Origin: Metaphire vulgaris
Taxonomy: Eukaryota > Annelida > Clitellata > Crassiclitellata > Megascolecidae
DNA length: 64,000 nt
NCBI GenBank assembly: GCA_018105865.1
Contig: CM030852.1
Location: forward strand, 4,074,934 to 4,138,933
Direction of reading: 5' to 3'
The notes beneath the pieces are model-generated. The model worked only from the letters and a program-made list of their open reading frames with translations. It ran no database searches and had not been told where the DNA came from. Shown piece after piece: positions 45,397 to 56,623 of the stretch (its first letter is position 1; the number at the start of each line of letters is the position of its first letter). A program made the translations under genes and the position numbers.

Positions 45397-48088
45397 TCAA
45401 CAAATTGGAAACTGTTCAATGCTTACTGAAATTTTCCTTTGCGATTGCGTAATTTCTCGTTCTAGCTCCTCTTGTCGTTTCTTTTCTACCATTTCTATTG
45501 CTCTTCGAATATCTTCTCTCTGAAATTGCATTTCCACGGAAAAATCAACAAGAAAAAGTAGCTATTGCAGAATATCCTTAACATAAAACTTGTCGATCAT
45601 AAGACGTTGGTTCACTCAGAAATAGGAGGCACTTTGAGAAGGTTGAAAATTTTTCAACCATAACAGGCACACCAAGAGAAATTCGGGCCCCTGTGCAGAA
45701 GGGCTGACAGGCCCCTGACAAGTCTTAAAATTGCTGATGACCTTTTTTGCTTGTCACTCGTCATTTTATGAAAACATTTGCAACTCGTCTCCAAAACTAG
45801 TGACCATTTTTGCTTGTTGTTTTTCAGGCTGTTTTTGATGTCCTCGGCGCCCGGGCCCCCTTATAGTCGTTGGGCCCTTGTGCATATAACATGGTGACCT
45901 CTTAATAATACATCATCATCAGCCTGGGCCCCCTCCAGGTCCCTGTGCATAACCCCCCTCTCGGCGGCCCTGAACCATAAAACTGCAACACCATGTCGAT
46001 AAGATGTGTTTGATGGCAAAATAATCATAATTACTGTCAAATTATGTGCCACAGCTACTAGTGTTTATATTTCAAAGAAATGAAAACATATTAAACACTA
46101 ACAGCCTCTGGATCTTGTGCAACAAACAGCTCTTTCTGAAAAGGAAAGTGGAAACAAATTATGGGTAATCATTCAAAACTATGGTTCCAAAGTTACTATC
46201 TCTTCTATAAAATCCCTTAAACTAAAAGGGAAATAATTAATTGACCACATCAATGACAAACGATTATTGCATTTAATTGTTACCTAGCATGCAACGTTCC
46301 CTCTAATTCTTGAGGGTCTGTGTGTGCACATGAAATTTCTCTTTGGCAACAATTTTCCAGTTGACTAACTTTTGGAATTTTGTACAAAGGAACAAAATCA
46401 TGTGTGCCAATATAATTAAGCCTACAACCATAATAAGCCACATGCCAGACCGGAAGTTGTCTTTTAAACTGAGTCACCGAGAATAAATATTTATATAGCA
46501 CAGCACTTGTTGTGACTTAAGTTGAATATTTAAAGTAAGTAAACTCCCTCATGGACTGGAAATGCAGCAATATTGTCACCACTATGACTTTATAATTATT
46601 GTTTCGAATAAACATTACAGCTCTAGTATTTAGTAGAGGAAATAACATACTTACTAAGTAAGTAAGAAAGATGCATACCGTCTAACTATAAATCATACAA
46701 ACATCAAAAGGCTAGTACAAACCATGATACATGATACTTTAGTCTTTAGATACATGAAAACACTCAATAATTGAATGGTCCGGTGGAATAAGGAGGTAAG
46801 TGTAGTTACCCCTTAATGCCTAATGGTTAGGTTGTTAATTGAAGGGCCCAGTGGAATAAGGAAGTAAATGCAGTTACCCCATAAATGGTGAAATTAATTA
46901 TCAATTGAAGGTCTGGTGGAATAAGGAGGTAAATGCAGTTACCCCCTTATTGTTATTGATAATTTAACCAATGGGGGGGTCGGTAGCAGTTACCTCCTTA
47001 TTCCACCCGGTCATTCAATTGCACTTACGCGATGCTCCATGATGTACGATTCAAAGAACTTTGGGTGATTGAACCACCAGAAGCAACCAACTGGAAACAC
47101 CATGTAGATGCCCATCTGACCAAAGAACAAGGCATTAACTCACCATTTCTAAAACAGATCTATGGTATATAACTAGGTATTCAAATGGTGGGCTGCGGGC
47201 CAAATCAGGCCCGCCAAGGGGTGTGAAATGGCCAGCAAAGAGAGTGAAATGATAAATAAATTTTTATCTAATATTTAAATACAGAATTTAGCATACACTA
47301 GAAGGAACCAACTTCAATGGTAAAGGCTGTAAAATCCAAAGTCAGTGTGCCTTATTGCTGTATTCCATTCAAATATAGTACTGTGATCTTCTCCATAATA
47401 ATGTACTTCTATAGCACTATTTCTAATACTCAAGGGTGTCAATCAATGGTACTCCAAATCCATAAAAGACCAGGTCATTCCACAGAACCATCTGTGGGAA
47501 ACAGCTCGGCAGAACTATGGAGGAAATGCCAATTGAAAGAGACGTGTCTTGAGTCTAATCGGAAAAACACTCAATTTATTTCAAGATATAACAGCCAGAG
47601 GTAGAGAGTTCGAGATTTTTGGGCCAGAAAAGAAAAAGCTGTTTAATAAATATCAGTATAACTACATAAAGCTTTTCTTTGTAAGAATAAAAACAATAAG
47701 ATAATGGCTGCTATGGAGATGTCCACAGGGACACCCCTAAAAGGATGTACAACTGGCGTTCCTTTCAGTTCCCAAGCTGATAAGGTTACAGGTGGTAGCC
47801 GTCCCAGCTATGACCGTCCCGGTTATGACCGCCCCAGTTACTCTATGGGCTTTGACGAAAAGCAGTGTATTGCACCCGCACCGAAACACAAACCCTAAAC
47901 GATACTGACAGCAGCCATAGCTGGGGCGGTCATAACGGGGGCGGTCATAGCTGGGGCGGATGCCATCTGGGGCGGTCATAGCTGGGGCGGCTATAATGTG
48001 ATACCCTTGATAACAGGTTTTAGATTTACACAAGATTAGTTATTAGTCAAATTAATACCTTGAACGCTTCCAACTTCCATCCTCCCAT
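45397..48088 (-). CDS. PET100: PET100 cytochrome c oxidase assembly factor, complete, 4 exons
   Basis: Coding exons in transcript order: 48088-48059, 47115-47029, 46135-46106, 45519-45397 (TGA). They encode 89 residues; human PET100 has about 73. The start MGGWKLEAFK joins MGIYMVFPVGCFWWFN, the short N-terminal membrane anchor typical of PET100. Charged helix text follows (KELFVAQDPE, then REDIRRAIEMVEKKRQEEL). PET100 is a mitochondrial inner-membrane protein needed for complex IV assembly. All introns are phase 0. The third exon is best ended with a GC donor (CCAGAG|GCTGTT): the nearby GT alternative loses the helix frame. The C-terminal extension after EEL is not family-typical. A MITE abuts the exon 2 donor (46,768-47,021). 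AATAAA overlaps the region directly after the stop. Confidence 0.9.
46768..47021. mobile_element. MITE with internal tandem repeats beside the PET100 exon 2 donor
   Basis: Ends TTGAATGGTCCGGTGGAATA and CCACCCGGTCATTCAATTG are inverted copies. Three direct copies of GTGGAATAAGGA(A/G)GTAA...AGTTACCCC lie inside. The right end stops about six bases from the PET100 exon 2 donor (GT at 47,028-47,027). Confidence 0.68.
47795..47996. repeat. Inverted repeat of GGGGCGGTCATAGCT units
   Basis: Left arm CCCAGCTATGACCG, CCCGGTTATGACCGCCCC; right arm GGGGCGGTCATAACGGGGG, then further GGGGCGGTCATAGCT units, with about 75 bases between the arms. Lies in PET100 intron 1. Confidence 0.75.
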
Positions 48089-48756
48089 GATAAAACTATT
48101 TCGTCCAATAAAATTTACTGCAATTTAGAACAAAACACAATATTCACTAACAGTGAAAATAAACAGTTACAGACAAATATGCAAATTTGTATGCGCTGCC
48201 ATGAAAGTGAAGTGCATCATAATATTATTATGCATTTCACTTTTCTTATCAATTTTAAACTATATAAAGCAATTATTCCTAAATTTTAAAAACTGAAGTT
48301 ATTGTCCTAAATACGAACCTTATTACGCTAAATTCATGTTAAACGAAAGGTCATTGATGTCCTCGCAATATCGCTCATGATGAAAAACTGTTATGTTGCG
48401 CTGTGCTTTTATTCAATTGTACCAATAGCGCAATAGTTTCACTACGCCGTTACAAACTTCTAATATGCTTGACATTACCCGTAGGCTTTAATATTGAGCA
48501 GATCGATACAGCAAGATGTCGGTCAGAAATTGCTGAAAAATAATAAAATTTATTTTAGCCGAAAAAGTTTCGAAAAAACTTTTTGGGCCCGTCGAAAAAT
48601 TATTTAATTACATGGCCCTCGGACGGATACTGCCATATACCAATTTAGCCTTCGATTTTCAAAAGGTTGTCGGCCCCTGTGTTAATGCACGCTCTGTTGA
48701 TGAGTCAGTGCGTTGCTCGAGGTGTTTGTTTGAAACATAAGCATAGCTTGTTTTAA

Positions 48757-48862
48757 AGTGGCTTATGAGGAATTACTGCCTGCGCATGACAGTCACTAGG
48801 GGCGCTAACGAGGATTGAACCCCACCCGTCAACCTACTGCTCCAGAGCGTAACCCACTCTTC
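48757..48862 (-). mobile_element. tRNA-derived SINE
   Basis: Same layout as 20,624: GAAGAGTGGGTTACGC, CTCTGGAGC, TTGACGG, then GGGTTCAATCC on the minus strand. Confidence 0.6.
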
Positions 48863-49492
48863 TCTTTTGCACGTTTTGTTGTCTATCAGGAATGCAGTCA
48901 ATCGACGGGCTTCTGTGAAACTGAAACCAGTCATTAAGCTATTAAATATCGTTAGGGTCTAATAATAATAAGTCGTTGCATTCTGGGTTGAAAACTCTAC
49001 ATAAATGGTTCTCAGACCCTTGGCTGCATGGCTCACATTTAAATTTTAAAAATATGCTCCCTATCTGTTAAATCTAGACGAAAGCGATTTGAAATTCGTT
49101 TGCGGGAGGGTCTAGGGTGATTGTCAACAGAATTCATTCACCTTTCCTAATGCTCTCACAGCGCATCACAGAATAACGAATGAAGTACGACATTGAAAAT
49201 CTCGGACACGAATATAAAGAGGAAAATTCTAAAGTTCTATTTGTGACCGAAACTATTCTCGCTACATTATTTTATTGGACTGAACAGTGAACAGGCGTTT
49301 TGCGCTTCGCCACCTATCGAATGACGAGCAAACCCTGCTACGCTAATATACGCTATAATATAATGCTATAATATAAATATACATATATACAATTATACAT
49401 ACGCAATAATATAAAATGGAATACGCATTAGCGTAAATTTAATGCGTATTCCATTTTGAATAATCATAATTACTAGGTGTTTACCCGTCAAA

Positions 49493-49667
49493 AATGACGG
49501 GGGAGATTGGCTGTTTTACCACCCGATTTTGTGCAAATGCAATAGCATCTTATGACGGGAAGATTGGCTGTTTTACCACCCGACTTTGCGCAAATACAAT
49601 AGCATTTTATGACGGGGGAGATTGGCTGTTTTACCACCCGATTTTGCGCAAATGCAATAGCATTTTG
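49493..49667 (+). repeat. Three tandem copies of a ~58-bp unit
   Basis: Units start with TGACGGG(GG)AGATTGGCTG and end AATGCAATAGCAT; the spacing of ATTGGCTG is 57 and 58 bases. Confidence 0.85.
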
Positions 49668-49869
49668 CGCAATTAATTGTCCTTAACTCGCCGCCTTTTC
49701 CTTCAACCGAGTTAACGCCCATTCGCAGGAATTTTCTGAAACTTGATAGTCAACGTAAGTGTAATGATTTGGCAGTGTCGAACGACATGCAGTGCTTGAT
49801 TCTCTTGTTTGCTGTGCTGATTTTTCACGCCGAGCACCAGCCTGCTACTCATTCTCACTTGATTGTCGG

Positions 49870-50370
49870 AAAGCTCGTGAACGCTGGACTTTTTTGTTTT
49901 GCACAGAGGGTTAGAAAGAGGGATAAAATAGCTAAACAATGGTGCAAACCTCATCTCCTTAGCTCTTACATAGCCCGAGATGTAGCAAATTCAAAAAATT
50001 TGGAAACTTTCTCAGAATTCAAAACTTTCGCGAAATTCGCCGATAATACTTATGTTCAAACATTGGGGTCATCGGGTTAGAATTCGTAGATCTTTGCCAA
50101 ATGTCAACCGATTTTCAAACTTTTTGGTTTATTTTGTTCCTCTGACATCCCTTTACAATTTTCGCTGACCAAAGTGGGGTTACCGCTGAAAATATTTTGC
50201 TAGGGGCTTTAAACATTTTTCGGGGAAAGAGTGATATTTTAGGCCGTAAAGTGGACTCTACCCCAAATTTTTAAACGGACGGTTAGAAAGAGGAATAAAC
50301 AATGTAAACAATGGTGCAAACCTCATCTTTTTAGCTCCTATATAGCCTGAGATATAGCAAATTTAAAACG
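49870..50370 (+). repeat. Direct repeat ~390 bp apart
   Basis: The text GGTTAGAAAGAGG(G/A)ATAAA ... ACAATGGTGCAAACCTCATC ... TAGC(C/T)GAGAT occurs at about 49,909 and 50,281. Its nature is unknown. The first copy makes a small open frame that I do not regard as a gene. Confidence 0.6.
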
Positions 50371-50514
50371 TTACAGCAATCATTTCTGAGAACGCTTTTC
50401 CAAAAATTAAATCCCCAGTACGGTGACGACGTCTGAAAATTTAATCCCCTTGAGGGGTTACATATAAAAAATAGGTATTGAGGCTAGGAATTAATAAATA
50501 AATATATATAATAC

Positions 50515-51060
50515 AGGGGGCAGGGCATTGGGAGAGGGAGGGAGGTTTGGGAGGAGGGAAGGTGGGTTGTACGGGTTTTCTAGAGCAGCGTTGTGTAGGT
50601 TTGGAAACAGGGGTTTGGGGCCGGTGGGGTAGGGCGGAGCGCTGGTGGGTTGGGGCCTGGGCGATTGGAAGAGGAATGGGTAGTTGGAAGGGGATAGGGA
50701 GAGGGAAGGGGAACGGGGGTTTAGGGCCGGCAGGGGAATGGGTTGGGACTGGAATGGGTTGGGGCGGGGTGATTGGGAGAGGGATGAGGAGAGGAAAGGG
50801 GTGGGGAGAGGGAAGGGAACAGGGGTTTGGGGCCGGGGCCGGAATGTGTTGGGGCGGGGTGATTGGGAGAGGGATGAGGAGAGGGAAAAGGGTTGGGGAG
50901 ACGGAAGGGGAACGGGAGTTTGGGGGGGCATTGGGAGAGGGATGGGAAGAGGGAAAAGGGTTGGGGAGACGGAAAAGGAAAGGGAGTTTGGGGGCGATTG
51001 GGAGGGGATGGGGAGAGGGAAGGGGATGGAGAAAGTGAAGGGAAAAGAGGTTTGGCTGAG
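50515..51060 (+). repeat. G-rich minisatellite
   Basis: Repeated GATTGGGAGAGGGATG, GAGAGGGAAGGGG and GTTTGGGG(CC)GG text with a unit of roughly 80-90 bases. Cytosine is very rare on this strand. Confidence 0.85.
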
Positions 51061-51097
51061 GATTATAGAAATGGAGATCAGCGTTTTTTGATCATGA

Positions 51098-51114
51098 TGA
51101 TGATGATGATGATG

Positions 51115-51208
<94 letters not shown>
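51098..51208 (+). repeat. GAT then AAT microsatellite
   Basis: Short GAT run followed by about 90 bases of pure AAT. It interrupts the G-rich minisatellite, which resumes after 51,208. Confidence 0.93.
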
Positions 51209-51826
51209 GGGGCCGGAATAGGTTGGGGCCTGGGCGATAGGGAGAGGGATGGGCTGAGAGAAGGGGGCGGGGTTTAGCTGCAATTAAGACGCTTCGTTAA
51301 ACGCTCCGGTTTGATTAAACAATATTTGGTTGTCAATGACAACAGCGTCCGCAATACCCGCCGTGTTGCGGACGGACAGACGCGACAGACGCGACAGACG
51401 CGACAGACGGACATCGAGAATTATAGGCTATATATAGATAATTAGAAAACACTGTACTTAGTCTAATCCAAACACGATTTAGTCTCTTCAAGGATTAGTA
51501 TTCATAGAATGTAATTTGAGCATTTTTCGCATTTAAATACTGTGAAATCAGTGATTTGCGTTCTCGACGTAGCTACGCCTTTTTTAAACGGTAATATTAA
51601 ATTATACATTTGACAAATTCCGCTTAACCGCAAGGTATTATTTGGATAACGGTAAAATTGGAAAGGCGCAAAATGCCATGGCAGACATCCTCTGCTCTAT
51701 AATATTCAAATGCAAATATTGACACTTAATAATCAGCAAAAGCACCATATTCGGCTTTTAACTGCAATGATAGTTACTATAGCGGTTTTCACACGGGCTT
51801 ATTTAGCTTCCCAAACCACTTTAAAT

Positions 51827-51933
<107 letters not shown>

Positions 51934-51993
51934 TCTCTTGGACTGATTACAAAGCTAGATTTAAACAGGATAGAATGGAAATCCATGGTCGCC

Positions 51994-52192
51994 CAGAGTT
52001 TATTCTAGCCACCTTGACATTGGGGGGAGTTTGAAATGTTTGGGTGACAAGATTTGTCTCTCCACGCTATTGGGGGGGGGGGTGAATTTCCATCCCCCAA
52101 GCCAACATATAGGCCTACAAATTTTATTTGGGGGGATTTTAAAACTTTGGGGGGGAATTCCTCCCCCAAAACTGGCCTAGAATAAACACTGA
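51994..52192 (+). mobile_element. hAT-like MITE, CAGTGTTTATTCTAG family
   Basis: Ends CAGAGTTTATTCTAGCC / GGCCTAGAATAAACACTG; target duplication TGGTCGCC on both sides. Confidence 0.85.
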
Positions 52193-52298
52193 TGGTCGCC
52201 GACCTTAGCGACCTAGCAATACATAGCACTCGAAGAAGGAGATGAAACTCTGTCAAAAATCTAACTGCTGTGTTTGCTGCTCCAGCAGTCATACGGTT

Positions 52299-52471
52299 CA
52301 GTGGCGGCTCCACCGGGGGCCAGGGGCCCGTGCCCCTAATGAGAGCCTGGCCCCCAGTGGCCCCCAGTTGGGACCCTATACTTAATGCTACATACATTAA
52401 ACAACAAATGGTTGGCCCCCCCATGATTAAAGTTGCCAGCCCCCACTTGCCAAATCCTAGAGCCGCCACTG
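52299..52471 (-). mobile_element. hAT-like MITE, CAGTGGCGGCTCC family
   Basis: Ends CAGTGGCGGCTCC / AGAGCCGCCACTG. It is the reverse-orientation relative of 19,383 and 25,696. Target duplication unclear. Confidence 0.78.
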
Positions 52472-52760
52472 AACGGTCATACCGGTTTAGTTCGATATTG
52501 CTATCGCAGATTTAGCAAAGTATTTCTATTTCGCCGTAGTAACTTCTCCGTTTTTCCGCATTGCAATTTCTGCATGGACCTATATATGCAGAAATATATC
52601 CGCAGTTTTCGATATAGTTTCCTCACAGAAACGTAATAATATAGCTTATGCCGAGATATGGCCTACGGAGTTCCATCGCAGGTTTAGCTTTGATCTTGTG
52701 GTCGTCATCGTTGTACAGGAAATGGGGAGCACGATTCCGAAAACGCCGCAATATCTCCGC

Positions 52761-52956
52761 ATGGGCGTTCAGAGTGGGGTGCAAGGGGGTGCAATTGCAT
52801 CCCCCTGAAAAAATTGTGGAGTTATGAAAAAGTAAAATTACTTGTTTCTTTCGTCACAAAGCCTTATTTTGCAGCCCCCTGGAAAAATTTTTCATTTCTT
52901 TCGTCACAAGACCCTGTTTTGCACTCCCCTGGAAAAATTTCTGTGGACGCCCATGT
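52761..52956 (+). mobile_element. MITE, ATGGGCGT family
   Basis: Ends ATGGGCGTTCAGAG / GTGGACGCCCATGT; exact target duplication ATCTCCGC. Confidence 0.84.
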
Positions 52957-53628
52957 ATCTCCGCGATTTTCGCAAATATGTCTGTACTAAATTGAAGTTA
53001 GAGCATGATTGGGATATTTAGGCCTACGCACAAAACTGCATTTAATCAGTGTATTCCAAACACGCTGTAGTCAATTGAGTATTTACAGGGCCAATGTTGG
53101 AAAATTTGCAATTTTTAAAATATTTTTTGGCAATTTTTACAATTTTTGCACATGGGTGGGGGTGGGGTGGGGGTGGGGGTTGTCCGACTGTCCGTAAATT
53201 CTGGGCGTCCCCTGCCAAAAAAGTCTGACAAGCAAAAAAGGTCACAAAATAGCTGAGATTATGGAGGGGTGTCGGTCTCAAATTGGGGTGTGTTAGGGGG
53301 TGTAAAAATACCTCTGTTTTGGACTGATAAGAAAGTAATAAAAAGGGCAGAATATAGAAATCCACGTTCGTCAACGTAGCAATACATAATATATTTGAAG
53401 AAGGAGAAGAAACTCTGTTAGTTCGTCAGTGTACTATAAATTATTTCATGTTAGTCGTAATTTCGTTAGAACTATTTCAGCTTCTTTGTCGTCTTGACTT
53501 GGTACTGCGTCAGCTGTTGCTGAGTGAAATACCTATACCTCAGTCATTTTGCCGCCTCCGGTGTCACTCCATAAAAGTGTATAATAATAATATTATTATT
53601 AGGCTTACTTTTCTTATTCAATTTTAAC

Positions 53629-53908
53629 CAGTGGCGTAGTCAAGGGGGAGTTTGGGGGTTAGACCCCTTTGGCCGCCGGAAAAAATATTTTTATGAGTTT
53701 TCATGCATTTTTTTTATTTTTGACGCGTCTTTGGGGTCAAAACTCCCCTGGCTATAGACCGTAAAGGTTTAAGTAAGAGGCGAGGACTTTATTTTGCTTG
53801 TCAGCTAAAAAAAAAGAGGTGATAACGTTTTTTTGTGCTTGTCAGGATTTTTCCAAAGTTGGTCACATTCAAAACCAACTCCTTCCGAAAATCCTGGCTA
53901 CGACACTG
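53629..53908 (+). mobile_element. hAT-like MITE, CAGTGGCGTAG family
   Basis: Ends CAGTGGCGTAGTCAAGG / CTGGCTACGACACTG; flanks ATTTTAAC / ATTTCAGC (6 of 8). Contains two GCTTGTCAG motifs. Closely related to 19,954-20,289. Confidence 0.8.
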
Positions 53909-54543
53909 ATTTCAGCCTATATGAAAGCATTTTCCTAAATTTAAAATAATGAAGTATTGAACATGTTCTTAAGAGTTCTTTTCCAACTTGATTTTATTGC
54001 GTTTAGTTAGTCATTCGGTGACGTCCAGACAAGAATTTCACGTAAAATTATTAGTTCCAAGCGTTATTCAACAGGTGTCGCCCTAGCGGCGCTAGGTAGA
54101 AATTCGTGTAATCCAACTGTAAAGTAGTAGCTGCCATTATCTTTGGACATGCACAACAGTGTACACACAAGCATTACGCACGCACACACACACAGACACA
54201 TGCACATACACACCCTGAAATAAATTAGTGAAGGCTACTCAAATTGTTTGAGTCACTGGCCGGGCATTTGTCCAGATACGAGGTAAAGGGTCGTCCATAA
54301 ATTACGTTACGCGATTTTGGTACTTTTTTGACCCCTAATTTTTCTTGACGATAAAAGAATACAGTCTAGTTAGTTTCATCGCTTCGACTTTGCAGTCTTC
54401 TAAAAAGTAAAAGTTATATTTTTATAGCATTAACAGCAGTAAAAAATTAATTTTGAGTGCGATGTATGAAATTCGTTAGTAATAATACGATAAACAGGAC
54501 ATTTTCTGGACCTCGCCGCGGTCCGTTCAGGAAGTCTTCGCGG

Positions 54544-54731
54544 CAGGGTTTAATCTAGGCCGTTTCCGGGGGAAAACTTCCCTTTTGCCCCCCGGAAATT
54601 TCAAATTCCCCAGGAAATTTTGCCATACTATATCAACTTACAACGCTCCCTCAGGTCTCAATAGCTGACTTCCTCCCGGCCTTGTCAGTTCCCCCCTCCA
54701 CCCGGAGTCCAGGAGTCTAGATTAAATACTG
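54544..54731 (+). mobile_element. MITE, CAGTGTTTAATCTAG family
   Basis: Ends CAGGGTTTAATCTAGGCC / GAGTCTAGATTAAATACTG; target duplication CTTCGCGG / CTCCGCGG. Confidence 0.82.
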
Positions 54732-54859
54732 CTCCGCGGTCCGTCTATTGAGTAGCCCTGAATTAATGGTTTCAAATCTTACATCTGTATTATATATTTC
54801 GACGCTATTTCACACGGCACAAATTGTTAATTAAAGAACGCTTCTTATAAACCACAGGT

Positions 54860-54901
<42 letters not shown>

Positions 54902-54908
54902 GTGGGTA

Positions 54909-55073
54909 CAGTGTTTAATTTAGACTCCGGACTCCGGGGGAAACTGACAAAACCGGGGAAAAATCAGCTAGGGGCTGCTGTTAGTTGATGTAGTATGCCA
55001 AAATTTCCGGGGCGAATTTGAAATTTCCGGGGGGAAGGGCAGTTCTCCCGGAAACGGCCTAGATTAAACCCTG
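54909..55073 (+). mobile_element. MITE, CAGTGTTTAATTTAG family
   Basis: Ends CAGTGTTTAATTTAGACTCC / GGCCTAGATTAAACCCTG; exact target duplication GGTGGGTA. Confidence 0.87.
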
Positions 55074-55283
55074 GGTGGGTAAATATGCAAACACCCTTTG
55101 TTGCTAACGTTACACAGGTCTGCGTAAGGGTAAGTATAACGACTAGTTCGTCTTCTAGTTTTCCGAGATGGAAGGTTCGGTTGAAAGCCAGACTGCAATG
55201 AAGACGGCGACTGACAACGCCACTCTATCTGTCCGGCCTTTCCCAGGAGAAGAATTGAGACCTGTGATAACAATAATCATAAT

Positions 55284-55348
55284 AAGTTAGCATAGTGGTA
55301 ACAGCGTTGGACGATCTCTCGTGGGTTCGAGACCCGCGGGAGCCCTAA
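55284..55348 (+). mobile_element. tRNA-like SINE head
   Basis: GTTAGCATAGTGGTAACAGC and GGGTTCGAGACCC have A- and B-box spacing. The acceptor arms do not pair, so it is not a functional tRNA gene. Confidence 0.5.
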
Positions 55349-55574
55349 GTTCGACTCAGCCTTACTCGCTAGAGGACAGTGGCAAAATAAGGAGCAGTGG
55401 TAAAAGGCTGCGGTAAGAGGTAGTGGTAAGAGTCAAACAGGTACGCTACGCGATGCGCTAGCCCTGTATTTGTGGCATTGCATATGCGTGGCTGAAGATT
55501 ATAGAAACGGAGATCAGCGCCGCCCTATATGAGCCCGTGAGGATAGGAAAGCATTTTGACTTTGGCCTTTCTTT

Positions 55575-55615
55575 TGATGATGATGATGATGATGATGATA
55601 ATCATAATAATAGTA

Positions 55616-55649
<34 letters not shown>

Positions 55650-55664
55650 GAAGAAGAAGAAGAA

Positions 55665-55726
<62 letters not shown>

Positions 55727-55730
55727 ATAG
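55575..55730 (+). repeat. GAT-AAT-AAG-AGT compound microsatellite
   Basis: Four successive trinucleotide blocks. Confidence 0.93.
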
Positions 55731-56002
55731 GCTAATCTTAAACTTCTATAGCGCCACTTCATAACACACAGAGGCATCAGCCGATTGCACATCAAATTGA
55801 AGTCATTAAAGATCCAGGTCAAAGTTCAAACCCAGGGTATCTGGCCGGACAAACTAATTTAATCAAGCAAAATAATCGGTGACGGCCTTTTTTGCTTGTC
55901 AAGATTTTTCGAAGTTGCGAACTTCGAATTGTGGTAACCCACCCTTCGGAAAATTCTGGCTACGCCACTGTATGCTACCGCCGCCGTGTTCTTCTTTCTT
56001 AC

Positions 56003-56274
56003 CGTCACGTGAAATGCAGATCTTCGAATCGGAGATGGCGGGCGTTCTAAAGTGCTTTCCGATTGGTCCGCTGTCGTCCGTGACCGATCCCCCTCCCACC
56101 GGAAACATGAAATAGAAGCACTCGTTGGCGAAACTGTAGTCGCGCGTGACGTCAAGGGAGGACGAGTGACGCGCGAAAGTCAACGTCAAGAACCCTCCGT
56201 CACTCGTCAGGCTGGACCTGAGGATGTCCTGGGAGGGGTCTTTGGTCGGCGGAGTAAATAGAGAGGATATCCAA
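56003..56274 (-). CDS. DOMON-gene exon: second DOMON, C-terminal part
   Basis: Encodes WISSLFTPPTKDPSQDI, then FANECFYFMFPVGGG and KHFRTPAISDSKICIS. Acceptor TTTGTTCCAG, donor G|GTAAGA (phase 1). Reading past the donor runs into the end of a MITE (its terminal repeat reads CAGTGGCGTAGCC on this strand, from 55,971 downward) before a stop. Confidence 0.87.
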
Positions 56275-56568
56275 CTGGAACAAAGATACATTCATTCATT
56301 CATTCATTCATTCATTCATTCACTCACTCACTAATAATAAATAAATATAAATAAAATAAATAAATCGGAGATTAATTAGGTTGGAATCTTTGCGCTTAAG
56401 TCAGGATATGAAAAGTCACCAAAACGCATTCAGATCTGGTTAAGTGCATAGTCCTGGCGCTTAAGTGCATAATTCAGTCCGCCATTGATTTTTCGGTAGT
56501 ATGAAATGATTCTGTGCTTAGAATGTCTTTGAAATAATACTACTTCGTTTAGTCATTAATCCGCAATA

Positions 56569-56623
<55 letters not shown>

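Noticed and set aside
49769..50080. 103-codon frame beginning with a signal-peptide-like stretch
   Set aside because: Part of it lies in a sequence repeated 390 bases downstream with disrupted frame. No splice or family support.
50491..51240. 146- to 163-codon Gly/Arg- or Pro/Ser-rich frames
   Set aside because: Composition by-product of the G-rich minisatellite; several frames on both strands are open at once.
55284..55348. Functional tRNA gene
   Set aside because: A- and B-box-like text is present but the acceptor stems do not pair.
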